Assembly: GCF_001028665.1 (NCBI RefSeq)
Contig: NZ_CP011503.1
Coordinates: 1,054,001-1,118,000 of the forward strand
DNA: 64,000 nt
Direction of reading: 5' to 3'
Origin: Burkholderia pyrrocinia
Lineage (GTDB): Bacteria; Pseudomonadota; Gammaproteobacteria; Burkholderiales; Burkholderiaceae
Both the position numbers and the translations under genes were made by a program. The notes under the pieces are model-generated. The model ran no database searches. It saw nothing but the letters and a program-made list of their open reading frames with translations, and was not told the origin of the DNA. Each line of letters begins with the position of its first letter. Within the stretch, counting starts at the first letter, position 1. Shown in pieces: positions 50,736 to 59,922 of this stretch.

Positions 50736-51920
50736 TTAGATGACCTCCAGGTCGGCGCGCAACGCGCCGGCCGCCTTCATCGCCTGCAGGATCGACATCA
50801 GGTCCGCCGGCGTCGCGCCGAGCGTGTTCAGCGCCTTCACGACGTCGGCGAGATTCGCGCCGGCTGTCACCATCTTCAGCGCGCCGTTGTCCTGCTTCAG
50901 CTGGATCTGCGACTGCTGCGCCACCACCGTCTGCCCGTTCGAGAACGGCCCCGGCTGCGACACGACCGGTTGCGTGTTGACGATGACCGACAGGTTGCCG
51001 TGCGCGACCGCGCAGCTCTGCAACGTGACCATCTGGTTCATCACGATCGAGCCGGTGCGCGCGTTCAGGATCACCTTCGCCGCGGCCTTGTCCGGGCTCA
51101 CGTCGAGGTTCTGCAGCCGCGCCATGAACGCGACCTGCTGCGCCGAGTCGGCCGGCGCCGCGAGCTGGATCGTGCGGCCGTCGAGCGCGGTCGCGGTGCC
51201 CGGGCCGAAGCTCGAATTGACCGCGGACACGATCCGCTGCGCGGTGCCGTAGTCCATGTCGTTCAGCTGCAGCTGCAGCACGCCGTTCATCTGCGCGATC
51301 GCGTTCGGCACCGAACGCTCGACGATCGCGCCGCCGACGATCCGGCCGGCCGCGAGCTGGTTCACCTGCACGCGGCTGCCGTTCGCGCTGGCACCCGCGC
51401 CGCCGACCGCCATGTTGCCCTGCGCGAGCGCGTACACCTGCCCGTCCGCGCCCTTCAGCGGCGTGAGCAGCAGCGTGCCGCCGCGCAGGCTCTTGGCGTT
51501 GCCGAGCGACGACACGGTCACGTCGAGCGCCTCGCCGGGCCGCGCGAACGGCGGCAGCGTGGCGGTCACCATCACGGCCGCGACGTTCTTCAGCTGCATG
51601 TTGTTCAGCGACGACGGGCCGCCGTTGGCCGAGCCGTTGTTGATCGAGATGCCGAGGTTCGCGAGCATGTTCGCGAGCGTCTGCGTCGTGAACGGCGTCT
51701 GCATCGTCTGGTCGCCCGTGCCGTCGAGACCGACGACGAGGCCATAGCCGATCAGCGGGTTGTCGCGCACGCCCTGGATCTGCGCGAGATCCTTCAGGCG
51801 TTCCGCGTGCGCGGGCGCCGCGCCGAACACGCAGGCCGCGGCCGCGAACGCGACGGCGAACCGCGCGAAGCCTTGCGCGCGGGACGACAGGCGGTCGAAC
51901 AGGGTCGTCTGCATCGTCAT
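50736..51920 (-). CDS. flgI: Flagellar P-ring protein FlgI
   Basis: The 394-residue protein has a signal peptide cut near residue 39 (APAHA|ERL) and the P-ring core [30 protein letters not shown]. It forms the periplasmic bushing around the rod. The start at 51920 overlaps the flgH stop (TGATG), so translation is coupled. Confidence 0.95.
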   Translation of the reverse strand: MTMQTTLFDRLSSRAQGFARFAVAFAAAACVFGAAPAHAERLKDLAQIQGVRDNPLIGYGLVVGLDGTGDQTMQTPFTTQTLANMLANLGISINNGSANGGPSSLNNMQLKNVAAVMVTATLPPFARPGEALDVTVSSLGNAKSLRGGTLLLTPLKGADGQVYALAQGNMAVGGAGASANGSRVQVNQLAAGRIVGGAIVERSVPNAIAQMNGVLQLQLNDMDYGTAQRIVSAVNSSFGPGTATALDGRTIQLAAPADSAQQVAFMARLQNLDVSPDKAAAKVILNARTGSIVMNQMVTLQSCAVAHGNLSVIVNTQPVVSQPGPFSNGQTVVAQQSQIQLKQDNGALKMVTAGANLADVVKALNTLGATPADLMSILQAMKAAGALRADLEVI

Positions 51921-52609
51921 CACCACGGCGAGATGTTGAGGAAGAAGCGCTGCAGCCAGCCCATCGTCTCGGCTTCGTTGATGTAGCCCTTCGCCGAGTA
52001 TTCGATCCGCGCGTCGGCGACCTGCGTCGAGAAGACGGAGTTCGCGCCCGAGATCGTGTTCGGGTTGACGACGCCCGAGAAGCGCACGAATTCGTTGCCC
52101 TGGTTGATCAGCATCTGCTTCTCGCCGCTGACCACGAGGTTGCCGTTCGGCAGCACGTTGGTGACGGTCACCGTGATCGTGCCGTTGAACGTGTTCGCCG
52201 CGCTCGCGCCGCCCGTCGCCGCGAACTTGTTGTTGCCGGTCGCCGACAGGTTCGCCTTCGCGAACAGCCCGCCGAGGAAGCCGGCCGTCGGCACGTCGAA
52301 GTTGGTATTGCCCTGCCGGTTCGTGTTCGCGCCCGACGATTTGGTCGCGTTGATGTTTTCCGCGATCACGATCGTCAGGATGTCGCCGGTGTTGCGCGGC
52401 CGCTGATCCTCGAAGAGCGGCCGCCCCGCGTAGCCGGGGTTGTAGATCGAGCCGGGCGCCTGCATCGACATCGGCGCTGGCGGCGGCGCCGTCATCGGCT
52501 GCTGGATGATCGGATCGCGCGGGATCTGCGCGCAACCGGCGAGCGCCGCCACCGCGACCGCGCATGCGGCGCGGACGGTGGCTGACGAGGGGAGGCGAAC
52601 CTGCTTCAT
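51920..52609 (-). CDS. flgH: Flagellar L-ring lipoprotein FlgH
   Basis: The 229-residue protein has a lipobox ALAGC with Cys26 and the L-ring core [28 protein letters not shown]. It ends with [22 protein letters not shown]. It forms the outer-membrane ring of the basal body. It lies between flgG and flgI in the operon. Confidence 0.95.
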   Translation of the reverse strand: MKQVRLPSSATVRAACAVAVAALAGCAQIPRDPIIQQPMTAPPPAPMSMQAPGSIYNPGYAGRPLFEDQRPRNTGDILTIVIAENINATKSSGANTNRQGNTNFDVPTAGFLGGLFAKANLSATGNNKFAATGGASAANTFNGTITVTVTNVLPNGNLVVSGEKQMLINQGNEFVRFSGVVNPNTISGANSVFSTQVADARIEYSAKGYINEAETMGWLQRFFLNISPW

Positions 52610-52630
52610 GGCGACGACGGGGTGTTCCGG

Positions 52631-53419
52631 TTAGGTCTTCATCTGCGTGACGGTCTGCAGCATCTGGTCGGACGTCGTCACGGCCTTGCTGTTGATCTCG
52701 TAGGCACGCTGCGTCTGGATCATGTTGACGAGCTCCTGCACGACGTTCACGTTCGACGCTTCGACATAACCCTGGTTGAGCACGCCCGCGCCGTTCAGCC
52801 CCGGCTGCGACACGTTGGGCGCGCCCGACGACGTGGTCTCGGAGAACAGGTTCTCGCCGCGCGCCTCGAGGCCGGTCGGGTTGATGAAGGTCGCGATCTG
52901 CAGCGAGCCGATCTGCACCGCGTTGCCGGAGCCCGGCTGCGTGACCGACACGACACCGTCCTTGCCGATCGTCAGCGACTGCGCGTTCTGCGGCACGGTG
53001 ATCGCCGGCAGCACCTGGTAGCCGCTCGACGTGACGAGCTGGCCCTGCGCGTTGGTCTGGAACGAGCCGTCGCGCGTGTATGCGTTCGTGCCGTCCGGCA
53101 TCAGCACCTGGAAGAAGCCCGCGCCGTTGATCGCGACGTCCTTCGAGTTGCCGGTCTGCGTGAGGCCGCCCTGCGTGTACAGGCGCTCGGTCGCGACCTG
53201 CTGCACGCCGGTGCCGAGCTGCAGGCCCGACGGCAGCTCGGTCTGCTGCGTCGAGTTCGCGCCGGGCTGGCGGATCGTCTGGTAAAGCAGATCCTCGAAC
53301 ACCGCGCGCGACGCCTTGAAGCCGTTCGTGCTGGTGTTCGCGAGGTTGTTCGAAATCACGTCCATCTGCGCCTGCTGCGCATTCATGCCGGTGGCGGCGA
53401 TGTAGAGCGAACGGTTCAC
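52631..53419 (-). CDS. flgG: Flagellar distal rod protein FlgG
   Basis: The 262-residue protein has the rod signature [52 protein letters not shown] and the C-terminal helix [38 protein letters not shown]. It builds the distal rod. Length is typical. Confidence 0.96.
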   Translation of the reverse strand: MNRSLYIAATGMNAQQAQMDVISNNLANTSTNGFKASRAVFEDLLYQTIRQPGANSTQQTELPSGLQLGTGVQQVATERLYTQGGLTQTGNSKDVAINGAGFFQVLMPDGTNAYTRDGSFQTNAQGQLVTSSGYQVLPAITVPQNAQSLTIGKDGVVSVTQPGSGNAVQIGSLQIATFINPTGLEARGENLFSETTSSGAPNVSQPGLNGAGVLNQGYVEASNVNVVQELVNMIQTQRAYEINSKAVTTSDQMLQTVTQMKT

Positions 53420-53480
53420 TTGTAAGATCTCCTGCGTGGGCTGGCGTAGGCGCTCAGTTGAAGTTGACTGGCGCGGGCGC

Positions 53481-54239
53481 TCAGCTGAAGTTGAGCAGCT
53501 GGTTCGCCGTCTGCTCGTTCTGGTCGGCCGTCTGGATCAGCTTCGACTGAAGCTGGAACGCGCGCGCGTTGTCGATCATCGCGACCATCGCGGTCACCGG
53601 GTTGACGTTGCTGCCTTCGAGCGAATTCGGCGTGACGACCACGTTCGTGTCGGCGTCGGCCGGATTGCCGTCGGCGGTGCGGAACAACCCGTCGTTGCCG
53701 CGCGTGAGCGTGGCCGGATCGGGATTGACGAGCTTCATCTGGTCGACGATCGCGACCGCCGTCGGCGGGTCGCCCGGCATCAGCGCGGAAACGGTGCCGT
53801 CCTTGCCGATCGTCACTTCCGCGTTCGGCGGCACCGAAATCGGGCCGCCGTTGCCGATCACCGGCAGGTTGCTCGCGTTGACGAGCTGGCCGTTCTGGTC
53901 GACGTGCAGGTTGCCGGCGCGCGTGTACGCCTCGCTGCCGTCGGCCGTCTGCACCGACAGCCAGCCGGCGCCCTGCACGGCGACGTCGAGCGGATTGCCG
54001 GTGCGCGTGATCGGACCCGGCGCGTAGTCCGCGCCGGGCGTCGACGCGAGCACGTAGGTGCGCGTCGTCGTCGGGTCGATGTTGCTGCCGTCGCCGAAAT
54101 TCATCGGCACGGCGCGATACGTCGCGAGCTGCGCGCGAAAGCCCGTCGTCGATGCGTTCGCGAGGTTGTTCGCGACGATCGCCTGCTGGTCGAGCGACTG
54201 CGACGCGCCCGTCATCGCCGTGTAGATCAGTCGGTCCAT
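53481..54239 (-). CDS. flgF: Flagellar proximal rod protein FlgF
   Basis: The 252-residue protein has [45 protein letters not shown] at the N-terminus and [40 protein letters not shown] at the end. It is a proximal rod subunit encoded between flgE and flgG. Confidence 0.95.
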   Translation of the reverse strand: MDRLIYTAMTGASQSLDQQAIVANNLANASTTGFRAQLATYRAVPMNFGDGSNIDPTTTRTYVLASTPGADYAPGPITRTGNPLDVAVQGAGWLSVQTADGSEAYTRAGNLHVDQNGQLVNASNLPVIGNGGPISVPPNAEVTIGKDGTVSALMPGDPPTAVAIVDQMKLVNPDPATLTRGNDGLFRTADGNPADADTNVVVTPNSLEGSNVNPVTAMVAMIDNARAFQLQSKLIQTADQNEQTANQLLNFS

Positions 54240-54258
54240 GGCTGCCGGTTATCCGCGC

Positions 54259-55500
54259 TTACAGGTTGATGAGCGTCTGGTCGACGGTCTGCTGCGTCTT
54301 GATCGTCTGCGCGTTCGCCTGGTAGTTGCGCTGCGCGGTGATCAGGTTGACGAGCTGCGACGTGAGGTCGACGTTCGAGTTCTCGAGCGCGCTGCCCTGC
54401 AGCGTGCCGTGGTTCGTGCTGCCCGGTGCGGACACCTGCGGCACGCCCGATGCGGAGGACTCCGCATACTGGTTGCCGCCGAGGTTCACCAGCCCGTTCG
54501 GGTTGTTGAAGTTCGCGAGCGCGATCAGGCCGAGCACGGCGGTCTGGCCGTTCGAGTAGTTGCCGGTCAGCTTGCCGTCGGCGCCGATCGAGTAGGTCGT
54601 CAGCGTGCCGCTCGCGTAGCCGTTCTGCGCGAGGTTGTTCACGCCGTCCTTGCCGCCGTACTGCGTCGTGCCGGTCAGGTCGAGCGTGAGGCTCTGCGGC
54701 GTCGCCGAGCCGTCGGTGTTCGGCACGGTGAACTGGAACTGGCCGAGCGACGCGGTCGGCCCGCCCGCGGCCGGCAGCGTCGTGCTCTGGATCGCGCCCG
54801 ACGAATTGAACGTGACCGTGCCGAGATCGGTCGTCGCGCCGCCCTGGACGCCCGCGTACGCTTCCCACGTGCCGGCCGCCGACTTCACGAAGTACATGTT
54901 GACCGCCTGCGAGCCGCCGAGCGAGTCGTACACCTGGATCGACGTCGAGTAGTTGTACGTCGTGGTGTCGGTCGCGCTGAACGGCGTCTTGACCGGCACC
55001 GTGTCCTGCGAGTTCAGGTTGAACTGGCCGGTGATCTTGGTCGTCGCGGTCGGCGCGATGTTGGTCGTCGGCGCCTGCAGCGGCACGGTCTGCGCGGTGT
55101 TGATCACGCCGCCCGAGCCGGCCGCGTAGCCCATCAGGTTGCGGCCTTGCGAGTCGACGATGAAGCCGTTCTTGTCGCGCTGGAACGTGCCGTCGCGCGA
55201 GTACGTCGTCACGCCGTTGTTCGACATCTGGAAGAAGCCGTTGCCGTTGATCGCGACGTCGAGCGACGAGTTCGTCGTATTGATCGTGCCCTGGCCGAAC
55301 TGCTGCTGCACCGAGTTCAGCGACGTGCCGATGCCGATCTGCGTGTTGACCGACGTCGCGACCGAGTTCGCGTACATGTCGGCGAACTGCGCGGTGCTCG
55401 ACTTGAAGCCGACCGTGTTCGCGTTCGCGATGTTGTTGCCGATCACGTCGAGCGCGTTCGACGCGCCGGCGAGGCCGCTCAGACCCTGCTGATAACCCAT
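54259..55500 (-). CDS. flgE: Flagellar hook protein FlgE
   Basis: The 413-residue protein has the N-terminal MGYQQGLSGLAGASNALDVIGNNIANANTVGFKSSTAQFADMYANS and the C-terminal SNVDLTSQLVNLITAQRNYQANAQTIKTQQTVDQTLINL. It polymerises into the hook under the FlgD cap. It is flanked by flgD and flgF in the usual order. Confidence 0.96.
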   Translation of the reverse strand: MGYQQGLSGLAGASNALDVIGNNIANANTVGFKSSTAQFADMYANSVATSVNTQIGIGTSLNSVQQQFGQGTINTTNSSLDVAINGNGFFQMSNNGVTTYSRDGTFQRDKNGFIVDSQGRNLMGYAAGSGGVINTAQTVPLQAPTTNIAPTATTKITGQFNLNSQDTVPVKTPFSATDTTTYNYSTSIQVYDSLGGSQAVNMYFVKSAAGTWEAYAGVQGGATTDLGTVTFNSSGAIQSTTLPAAGGPTASLGQFQFTVPNTDGSATPQSLTLDLTGTTQYGGKDGVNNLAQNGYASGTLTTYSIGADGKLTGNYSNGQTAVLGLIALANFNNPNGLVNLGGNQYAESSASGVPQVSAPGSTNHGTLQGSALENSNVDLTSQLVNLITAQRNYQANAQTIKTQQTVDQTLINL

Positions 55501-55527
55501 TTCGGTCTCCGTTTCGAGAAAACTCGA

Positions 55528-56277
55528 TCAGTTGGTGGTGGTGCCGCCGGACGAGGACGACGTCTTGACGTTCGGGAAGATCGACGCGACCTGGGTGAGC
55601 CCCACCGTCGTACCGTTCGACAACACGAGCCCCGCCGTGCCGTCGGCCTGCTTGATCACGCTCTGCACCTGCGCGGCCGCCAGCACGGTCGGCGCGTAGG
55701 TCTTGCCGTCGGCACCGGTGTACTGCGCGCTGACCGTGTAGGCGCCGTCCGGCAGCGCATTGCCGGCCGCGTCGGTCGGCGTCCAGTTGAACGGCACGGT
55801 GCCGGCCGACTGCTTGCCCGCGTTGATCGTGTTGACGACGGCGCCCGAGCTGTTCTTCACGGTGATCGTCAGGTTCGACACGTCGTTCGCCAGCGACACG
55901 CCGAACGGCGACGCCGCGCCGCTCTTCACCGCAACGCTGTTGCCCGGCGCGAGCACGTTCGAGCCGATCAGCAGCGCGGCCTGCGTCTGCTGGCCGGCCG
56001 TGAGCTGCGTCGACAGCGACGTGAGCGACGTGTTCAGCTGCGCGATGCCGCTCACCGTGTTGATCTGCGCGAGCTGCGTCGTCATCTGCGAGCTGTCGAC
56101 CGGGCTCGTCGGATCCTGGTTCTGCAGCTGCGTGACGAGCAGCTTCAGGAACGTCGCCTGCAGGTCGCTCGCCGACGTGCCGTTGGTCGACGACGCCTTG
56201 TTGGTGTTCATCGTGTCGGTCGGCAAGGTCGACACGTTCGTGCCGTTGCCGCCGATCGTCGTGTTGGAGGATGTCAT
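55528..56277 (-). CDS. flgD: Flagellar hook-capping protein FlgD
   Basis: The 249-residue protein has the cap motif LQATFLKLLVTQLQNQDPTSPVDSSQMTTQLAQINTVSGIAQLN (about residues 41-84) and a C-terminal FlgD Ig-like and Tudor-like region (WTPTDAAGNALPDGAYTVSAQYTGADG). It caps the growing hook. A 9-bp tandem repeat lies just upstream, between it and flgC. Confidence 0.95.
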   Translation of the reverse strand: MTSSNTTIGGNGTNVSTLPTDTMNTNKASSTNGTSASDLQATFLKLLVTQLQNQDPTSPVDSSQMTTQLAQINTVSGIAQLNTSLTSLSTQLTAGQQTQAALLIGSNVLAPGNSVAVKSGAASPFGVSLANDVSNLTITVKNSSGAVVNTINAGKQSAGTVPFNWTPTDAAGNALPDGAYTVSAQYTGADGKTYAPTVLAAAQVQSVIKQADGTAGLVLSNGTTVGLTQVASIFPNVKTSSSSGGTTTN

Positions 56278-56293
56278 CCTGGGTGGCCTTCTG

Positions 56294-56329
56294 TCGGAAC
56301 TATCGGAACTATCAGAACTGTCGGGTCTG
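56294..56329. repeat. Imperfect 9-bp tandem repeat between flgC and flgD
   Basis: Four 9-base units, TCGGAACTA, TCGGAACTA, TCAGAACTG and TCGGGTCTG, lie in the 73-base gap. The repeat sits directly upstream of the flgD ribosome binding site on the minus strand and could vary in copy number. Confidence 0.75.
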
Positions 56330-56350
56330 TAAGGTCGGTCGGCGCGCGGC

Positions 56351-56776
56351 TCACGAGCCGATCGTCAGCGTCTTGAGCATCAGCGTCTTCGCGGTGTTCA
56401 GCGTCTCGACGTTGGCCTGGTACGAGCGCGACGCCGAGATCATGTTCACCATCTCCTGCACCGGGTCGACGTTCGGCATCTGCACGTAGCCGTTCGCGTC
56501 GGCGGCCGGGTTCGCCGGGTCGTAGGTCGACTTCATCGGCGACGGGTCGTCCATCACCTTCGTCACGCGCACGCCGCCCACGCCCTGGCCGGACGCGGTG
56601 CGCGCGCCGCCCATCGGGTCGGTCGCGAACACGACCTGCTTGGCCTTGTACGGCTTGCCGTCGGGGCCGGTGGCGCTGTCGGCGTTCGCGAGGTTCGACG
56701 CGGTGACGTTCAGGCGCTGCGATTGCGCGGACAGCGCCGAACCGGCGACGCCGAAGATGTTCATCAACGAAGGCAT
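56351..56776 (-). CDS. flgC: Flagellar proximal rod protein FlgC
   Basis: The 141-residue protein has [32 protein letters not shown] at the N-terminus, the [10 protein letters not shown] block, and [38 protein letters not shown] at the end. It is a rod subunit encoded next to flgB. Confidence 0.95.
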   Translation of the reverse strand: MPSLMNIFGVAGSALSAQSQRLNVTASNLANADSATGPDGKPYKAKQVVFATDPMGGARTASGQGVGGVRVTKVMDDPSPMKSTYDPANPAADANGYVQMPNVDPVQEMVNMISASRSYQANVETLNTAKTLMLKTLTIGS

Positions 56777-56818
56777 GGAGGCTCCTTGTACTGGTGCGCG
56801 GGTTCGGAAGCGGCGCGC

Positions 56819-57307
56819 TTACGAGTTCGTCGAGATCGCGGCGATCATGGCCTTGATCTGCTGGGTCATCACGGTCATCCCGGTTTCGTAGTGCAGCGCG
56901 TTGTTCGCGAACTGCACGCGTTCGACGTCGAGATCGACCGTGTTGCCGTCGAGCGACGGCTGCAGCGGCATCCGGTACTGCGCGCGGCCGTAGTCGTCGG
57001 CCGGGCCGCCCGTCGGGATCAGCTTCGCCGTGCCGGCCATGTGGCCCTGCGCCGTCGACACCATCGACATGCCGCTCGTCACGCCGGCCGGCTGCGTCAT
57101 CGGCAGCTGCGCGGCGTTGCTCGGCGCGAGGCCGCCGTTGGTCTGCTTCAGCGAGCGCGCGAGCGTCGACGCGAAATCGACGTCGCGGGCCTGGTAGCCG
57201 GGCGTGTCGGCGTTCGCGATGTTCGACGACAGCAGTTCCTGCCGGTAGGCGCGCACGTCGAGCGCCTGTCGGCCGAACGCGAATTCCGCATCGAGTTTGT
57301 CCAGCAT
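56819..57307 (-). CDS. flgB: Flagellar proximal rod protein FlgB
   Basis: The 162-residue protein has LDKLDAEFAFGRQALDVRAYRQELLSSNIANADTPGYQARDVDFASTL at the N-terminus, the FlgB family motif, and a C-terminal helix LHYETGMTVMTQQIKAMIAAIS. It heads the flgBCDEFGHIJ operon. The ATG at 57307 follows a GGAGAGA site; a longer frame upstream lacks family similarity. Confidence 0.95.
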   Translation of the reverse strand: MLDKLDAEFAFGRQALDVRAYRQELLSSNIANADTPGYQARDVDFASTLARSLKQTNGGLAPSNAAQLPMTQPAGVTSGMSMVSTAQGHMAGTAKLIPTGGPADDYGRAQYRMPLQPSLDGNTVDLDVERVQFANNALHYETGMTVMTQQIKAMIAAISTNS

Positions 57308-57451
57308 GTGTGCGTCTCTCCGTATGAAGCGCTGCACGCCCCTCGCACCGGATGGCGACCCGAGAGGCTTTTTTCCATGACAGCGATGGTAGGCGTCGCA
57401 CGCAACCGGCAATCGGGCGAATAACGCGGCAAAGGCCCCCTCTATTCATCG

Positions 57452-57479
57452 TTTGCGCGGCGGCCCGGCTCCCTAGAAT
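57452..57479 (+). promoter_or_regulatory. Candidate flgA promoter
   Basis: TTTGCG (57452-57457) and TAGAAT (57474-57479) are 16 bases apart and lie 32 bases before the flgA ATG. The -35 matches poorly. No sigma-54 or FlhDC site is obvious in this gap. Confidence 0.4.
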
Positions 57480-57511
57480 GCGAATCGGATCAACGGATCG
57501 AGGACACGGCG

Positions 57512-58786
57512 ATGACGGGCAGCGCACTTCGCGGCAGGAACGGGCGGCTCACGCACGTCCGGCGTGCGTTTGCGCTCGCCGTGGCGCTGTGGATCGCCGC
57601 ACCGGCCGCGCACGCGGACGACGGGATGATCGTGATTCCCGGACGCGGCGAAACGGCCGAAACCGCGCTTGCGCACGCCAATGCGGCGAGCGGCGGGCAG
57701 TTCGGCGGGAATGCGGGGATGGTTTCGGGTGCAGGCACGGCGGCGGACGCCGGACGTGCGGCGGCCGGTGCGGGTGGTGCTGCCGGAGTGGGTGGTGCTG
57801 CCGGAGTGGGTGGTACGGCCGGTGCGGGTGGTGCCGCCACTGCCGGCTATGCGGCGCAACCGGCCGGCACGATGATCGTGACGAACGTCCCGCCGCCGGC
57901 TGCCGCACCGGCCTCCGTCTACACAGCTGCTCGCGCGAACGCCGCCTACGGCGCGCCGCGCACCGCCGATCCCAACGCCATCGCGATGGTCGTCGCCGGT
58001 ACGGCGGAGCCCGCGTCGAATCCCGCGCGGCCGGCGCCGCCGGCAGTCGCCGCGCGCATGGCGGCGGCTCGCACCGCGTCAGCCGCGCCGGCGCCGCGCG
58101 CGCCGGTGGCTTCCGCCAACCCGGCCCAGGCGGCCCCCGCGGCCCAGCCCGCGACGCCGCCCGGCCAGCAGGACCCTGACGCGATCCGGCGCACGGCCCT
58201 CGCATTCCTGCAGCAGCAGATCGCGGGCCTGCCCGGCAAGACCACCGCGACGGTCACGACCGCGTTTCCGCGCGGGCTCGCCGCGTGCACGACGCTCGAG
58301 CCGTTCCTGCCGACCGGCGCGCGCCTGTGGGGCCGCACGACGGTCGGCGTGCGCTGCGCGGGCGAGCGGCCGTGGACCGTCTACCTGCAGGCGAAGGTCG
58401 CCGTGCAGGCCACCTATTACGTCGCCGCGCGCCAGATCGCGCCCGGCGCGCCGCTGAGCGCGGCCGACCTGGTCGCGCGCGACGGCGACCTGACGGTAAT
58501 GCCGCTCGCGGTGATCACCGATCCGGCGCAGGCGATCGGCTCGACCGCGCTCGCGCGCATCTCGGCCGGGCTGCCGCTGCGGCAGGACATGCTGAAGAGC
58601 GCTGCGTCGGTGTCGGCCGGCCAGACGGTGCGAGTCGTCGCGGCCGGCCCCGGTTTCACGATTTCGGCCGAAGGCAGCGTGCTCGCGAATGCGGCGCCCG
58701 GCCAGTCGGTGCGGGTGCGGATGGCGGCGGGCCAGATCGTCACGGCGATCGTCAAGGACGCCGGCACCGTGGAAATTCCGCTGTAG
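57512..58786 (+). CDS. flgA: Flagellar P-ring assembly chaperone FlgA with a long repeat-rich insert
   Basis: The 424-residue protein is nearly twice the usual FlgA length. A signal peptide (cut near residue 35, AAHA|DDG) precedes an Ala/Gly/Pro-rich region of about 190 residues that includes four Gly/Ala hexapeptide repeats (residues 85-108). The C-terminal 220 residues are the FlgA SAF domain (YYVAARQIAPGAPLSAADLVARDGDL, ISAGLPLRQDMLKSAASVSAGQTVRVVAAGPGFTISAEGSVLANAAPGQSVRVRM). It helps FlgI assemble the P-ring in the periplasm. It is divergent from flgB. Confidence 0.92.
   Translation: MTGSALRGRNGRLTHVRRAFALAVALWIAAPAAHADDGMIVIPGRGETAETALAHANAASGGQFGGNAGMVSGAGTAADAGRAAAGAGGAAGVGGAAGVGGTAGAGGAATAGYAAQPAGTMIVTNVPPPAAAPASVYTAARANAAYGAPRTADPNAIAMVVAGTAEPASNPARPAPPAVAARMAAARTASAAPAPRAPVASANPAQAAPAAQPATPPGQQDPDAIRRTALAFLQQQIAGLPGKTTATVTTAFPRGLAACTTLEPFLPTGARLWGRTTVGVRCAGERPWTVYLQAKVAVQATYYVAARQIAPGAPLSAADLVARDGDLTVMPLAVITDPAQAIGSTALARISAGLPLRQDMLKSAASVSAGQTVRVVAAGPGFTISAEGSVLANAAPGQSVRVRMAAGQIVTAIVKDAGTVEIPL
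57764..57835 (+). repeat. Four 18-bp tandem repeats inside flgA
   Basis: The units begin GCCGGTGCGGGTGGTGCT, GCCGGAGTGGGTGGTGCT, GCCGGAGTGGGTGGTACG and GCCGGTGCGGGTGGTGCC. They encode A-G-A/V-G-G-A/T hexapeptides. Gain or loss of units would keep the frame. Confidence 0.9.
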
Positions 58787-58849
58787 GGCCTGATACCGCT
58801 GCAAGATTGCAAAGAATTGTTTATTCGGAGAATTTCGGGCTCACGATGC

Positions 58850-58876
58850 TAAAGTTCGGGCCGACCCGGCCGTTAT
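58850..58876 (+). promoter_or_regulatory. Sigma-28 (FliA) promoter of flgMN
   Basis: TAAAGTTC (58850-58857) is followed after 11 bases by GCCGTTAT (58869-58876), matching 14 of 16 consensus positions. It lies 28 bases before the flgM GTG, so FlgM is made late and inhibits the sigma factor that drives it. Confidence 0.85.
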
Positions 58877-58904
58877 CTGGGTCAAACCGTACAGGAAACC
58901 CATC

Positions 58905-59231
58905 GTGAAGATCGATTCCACTCCGAACCCGAGCCCCCTCGCGCCGACCGGCAACGGCGCGACCCGTGCGCAATCCGGCACGGCCCAGTCGTCCGCGCAG
59001 GCGGCCGATGCAGGATCGACCGGCGGCGACACGACCGTGAACCTGTCGGGTCTGTCCGGCCAGTTGCGCTCGGCATCCGCATCCGGCAACGCCGATATCG
59101 ACACGGGCCTGGTCGAGTCGATCAAGGAAGCGCTGAACAACGGCACGCTGACGATCGACGCGAACAAGATTGCCGACGGCGTATTGAATACCGCCCGCGA
59201 GCTGCTGCAGCAGCAGCGCCCGGGCAGCTGA
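58905..59231 (+). CDS. flgM: Anti-sigma-28 factor FlgM
   Basis: The 108-residue protein starts at GTG after an AGGAAA site. It begins MKIDSTPNP and carries the C-terminal sigma-binding helices DTGLVESIKEALNNGTLTIDANKIADGVLNTARELLQQ. It binds FliA until it is exported through the completed hook. The N-terminal half is disordered, as is normal for FlgM. Confidence 0.93.
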   Translation: MKIDSTPNPSPLAPTGNGATRAQSGTAQSSAQAADAGSTGGDTTVNLSGLSGQLRSASASGNADIDTGLVESIKEALNNGTLTIDANKIADGVLNTARELLQQQRPGS

Positions 59232-59307
59232 GCCGGCCGCCTCGCGGCCGGTCCCCCGGTTTGCCGGCGCACCGCACCACGCGCGCCGGCGCGACGAGCA
59301 TGACGCG

Positions 59308-59748
59308 ATGAGAGAAGAGCTGCTGGCCACGGTCAACGACGAACACGCGACGGTCGAGGCGTTCGCGTCCCTGCTCGCGTATGAAGAAAAAGCGCTGACG
59401 ACGCCGGAGCCGCTCGAGATGCTGCCCGGGATCGTCGAGAAGAAGAGCGCGCTGATCGACCGGCTCGCGCAGCTCGAGCGCACGCGCGACACGCAGTTGT
59501 CCGCGCTCGGCTTTGCGCCGGGCAAGAAAGGGATGGACCAGGCCGCCGAGCGCGATGCACGCCTCGCCGGCCGCTGGCAGTTGCTGCAGCAGGCCGCCGA
59601 ACGCGCGCGCCAGGCCAACGCGAACAACGGGATGCTGATCCGGATCCGGATGGACTACAACGAGCGCGCGCTCGCGGTGCTGCGCTCGGCCCCGGCGCCG
59701 GCCGGCGTCTACGGCCCCGACGGGCGCGTGTCGGCGCTGATGCGCTGA
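59308..59748 (+). CDS. flgN: Flagellar export chaperone FlgN
   Basis: The 146-residue helical protein has EELLATVNDEHATVEAFASLLAYEEKALT and LEMLPGIVEKKSALIDRLAQLERTRDTQL, typical of FlgN. It escorts FlgK and FlgL to the export gate. It lies 76 bases after flgM and is probably co-transcribed with it. Confidence 0.92.
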   Translation: MREELLATVNDEHATVEAFASLLAYEEKALTTPEPLEMLPGIVEKKSALIDRLAQLERTRDTQLSALGFAPGKKGMDQAAERDARLAGRWQLLQQAAERARQANANNGMLIRIRMDYNERALAVLRSAPAPAGVYGPDGRVSALMR

Positions 59749-59779
59749 CGTCGCGCGGCGGTCGGTAGTCCGCCCGCCG

Positions 59780-59815
59780 CTTCATCCGCCTCACCCGCTT
59801 CACCCGCCTCACCCT
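59780..59815. repeat. 18-bp tandem repeat between flgN and the GDSL gene
   Basis: The 9-base units CTTCATCCG, CCTCACCCG, CTTCACCCG and CCTCACCCT form two imperfect 18-base repeats. They lie in the 174-base gap, 30 bases after the flgN stop. Confidence 0.75.
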
Positions 59816-59922
59816 GAATTCCGCTTCGAAAGACCGGACTCCAGTCCGGCGCATATGTCCCCCCGATACGCGGCAGCGCAGCCGCGCTGCCTGATCCAAC
59901 AACAACAGATCGGAGGGCATCG

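Noticed and set aside
56294..59815. Possible CRISPR-like repeats
   Set aside because: The 9- and 18-base units are contiguous tandem repeats without spacers, and no cas gene is present.
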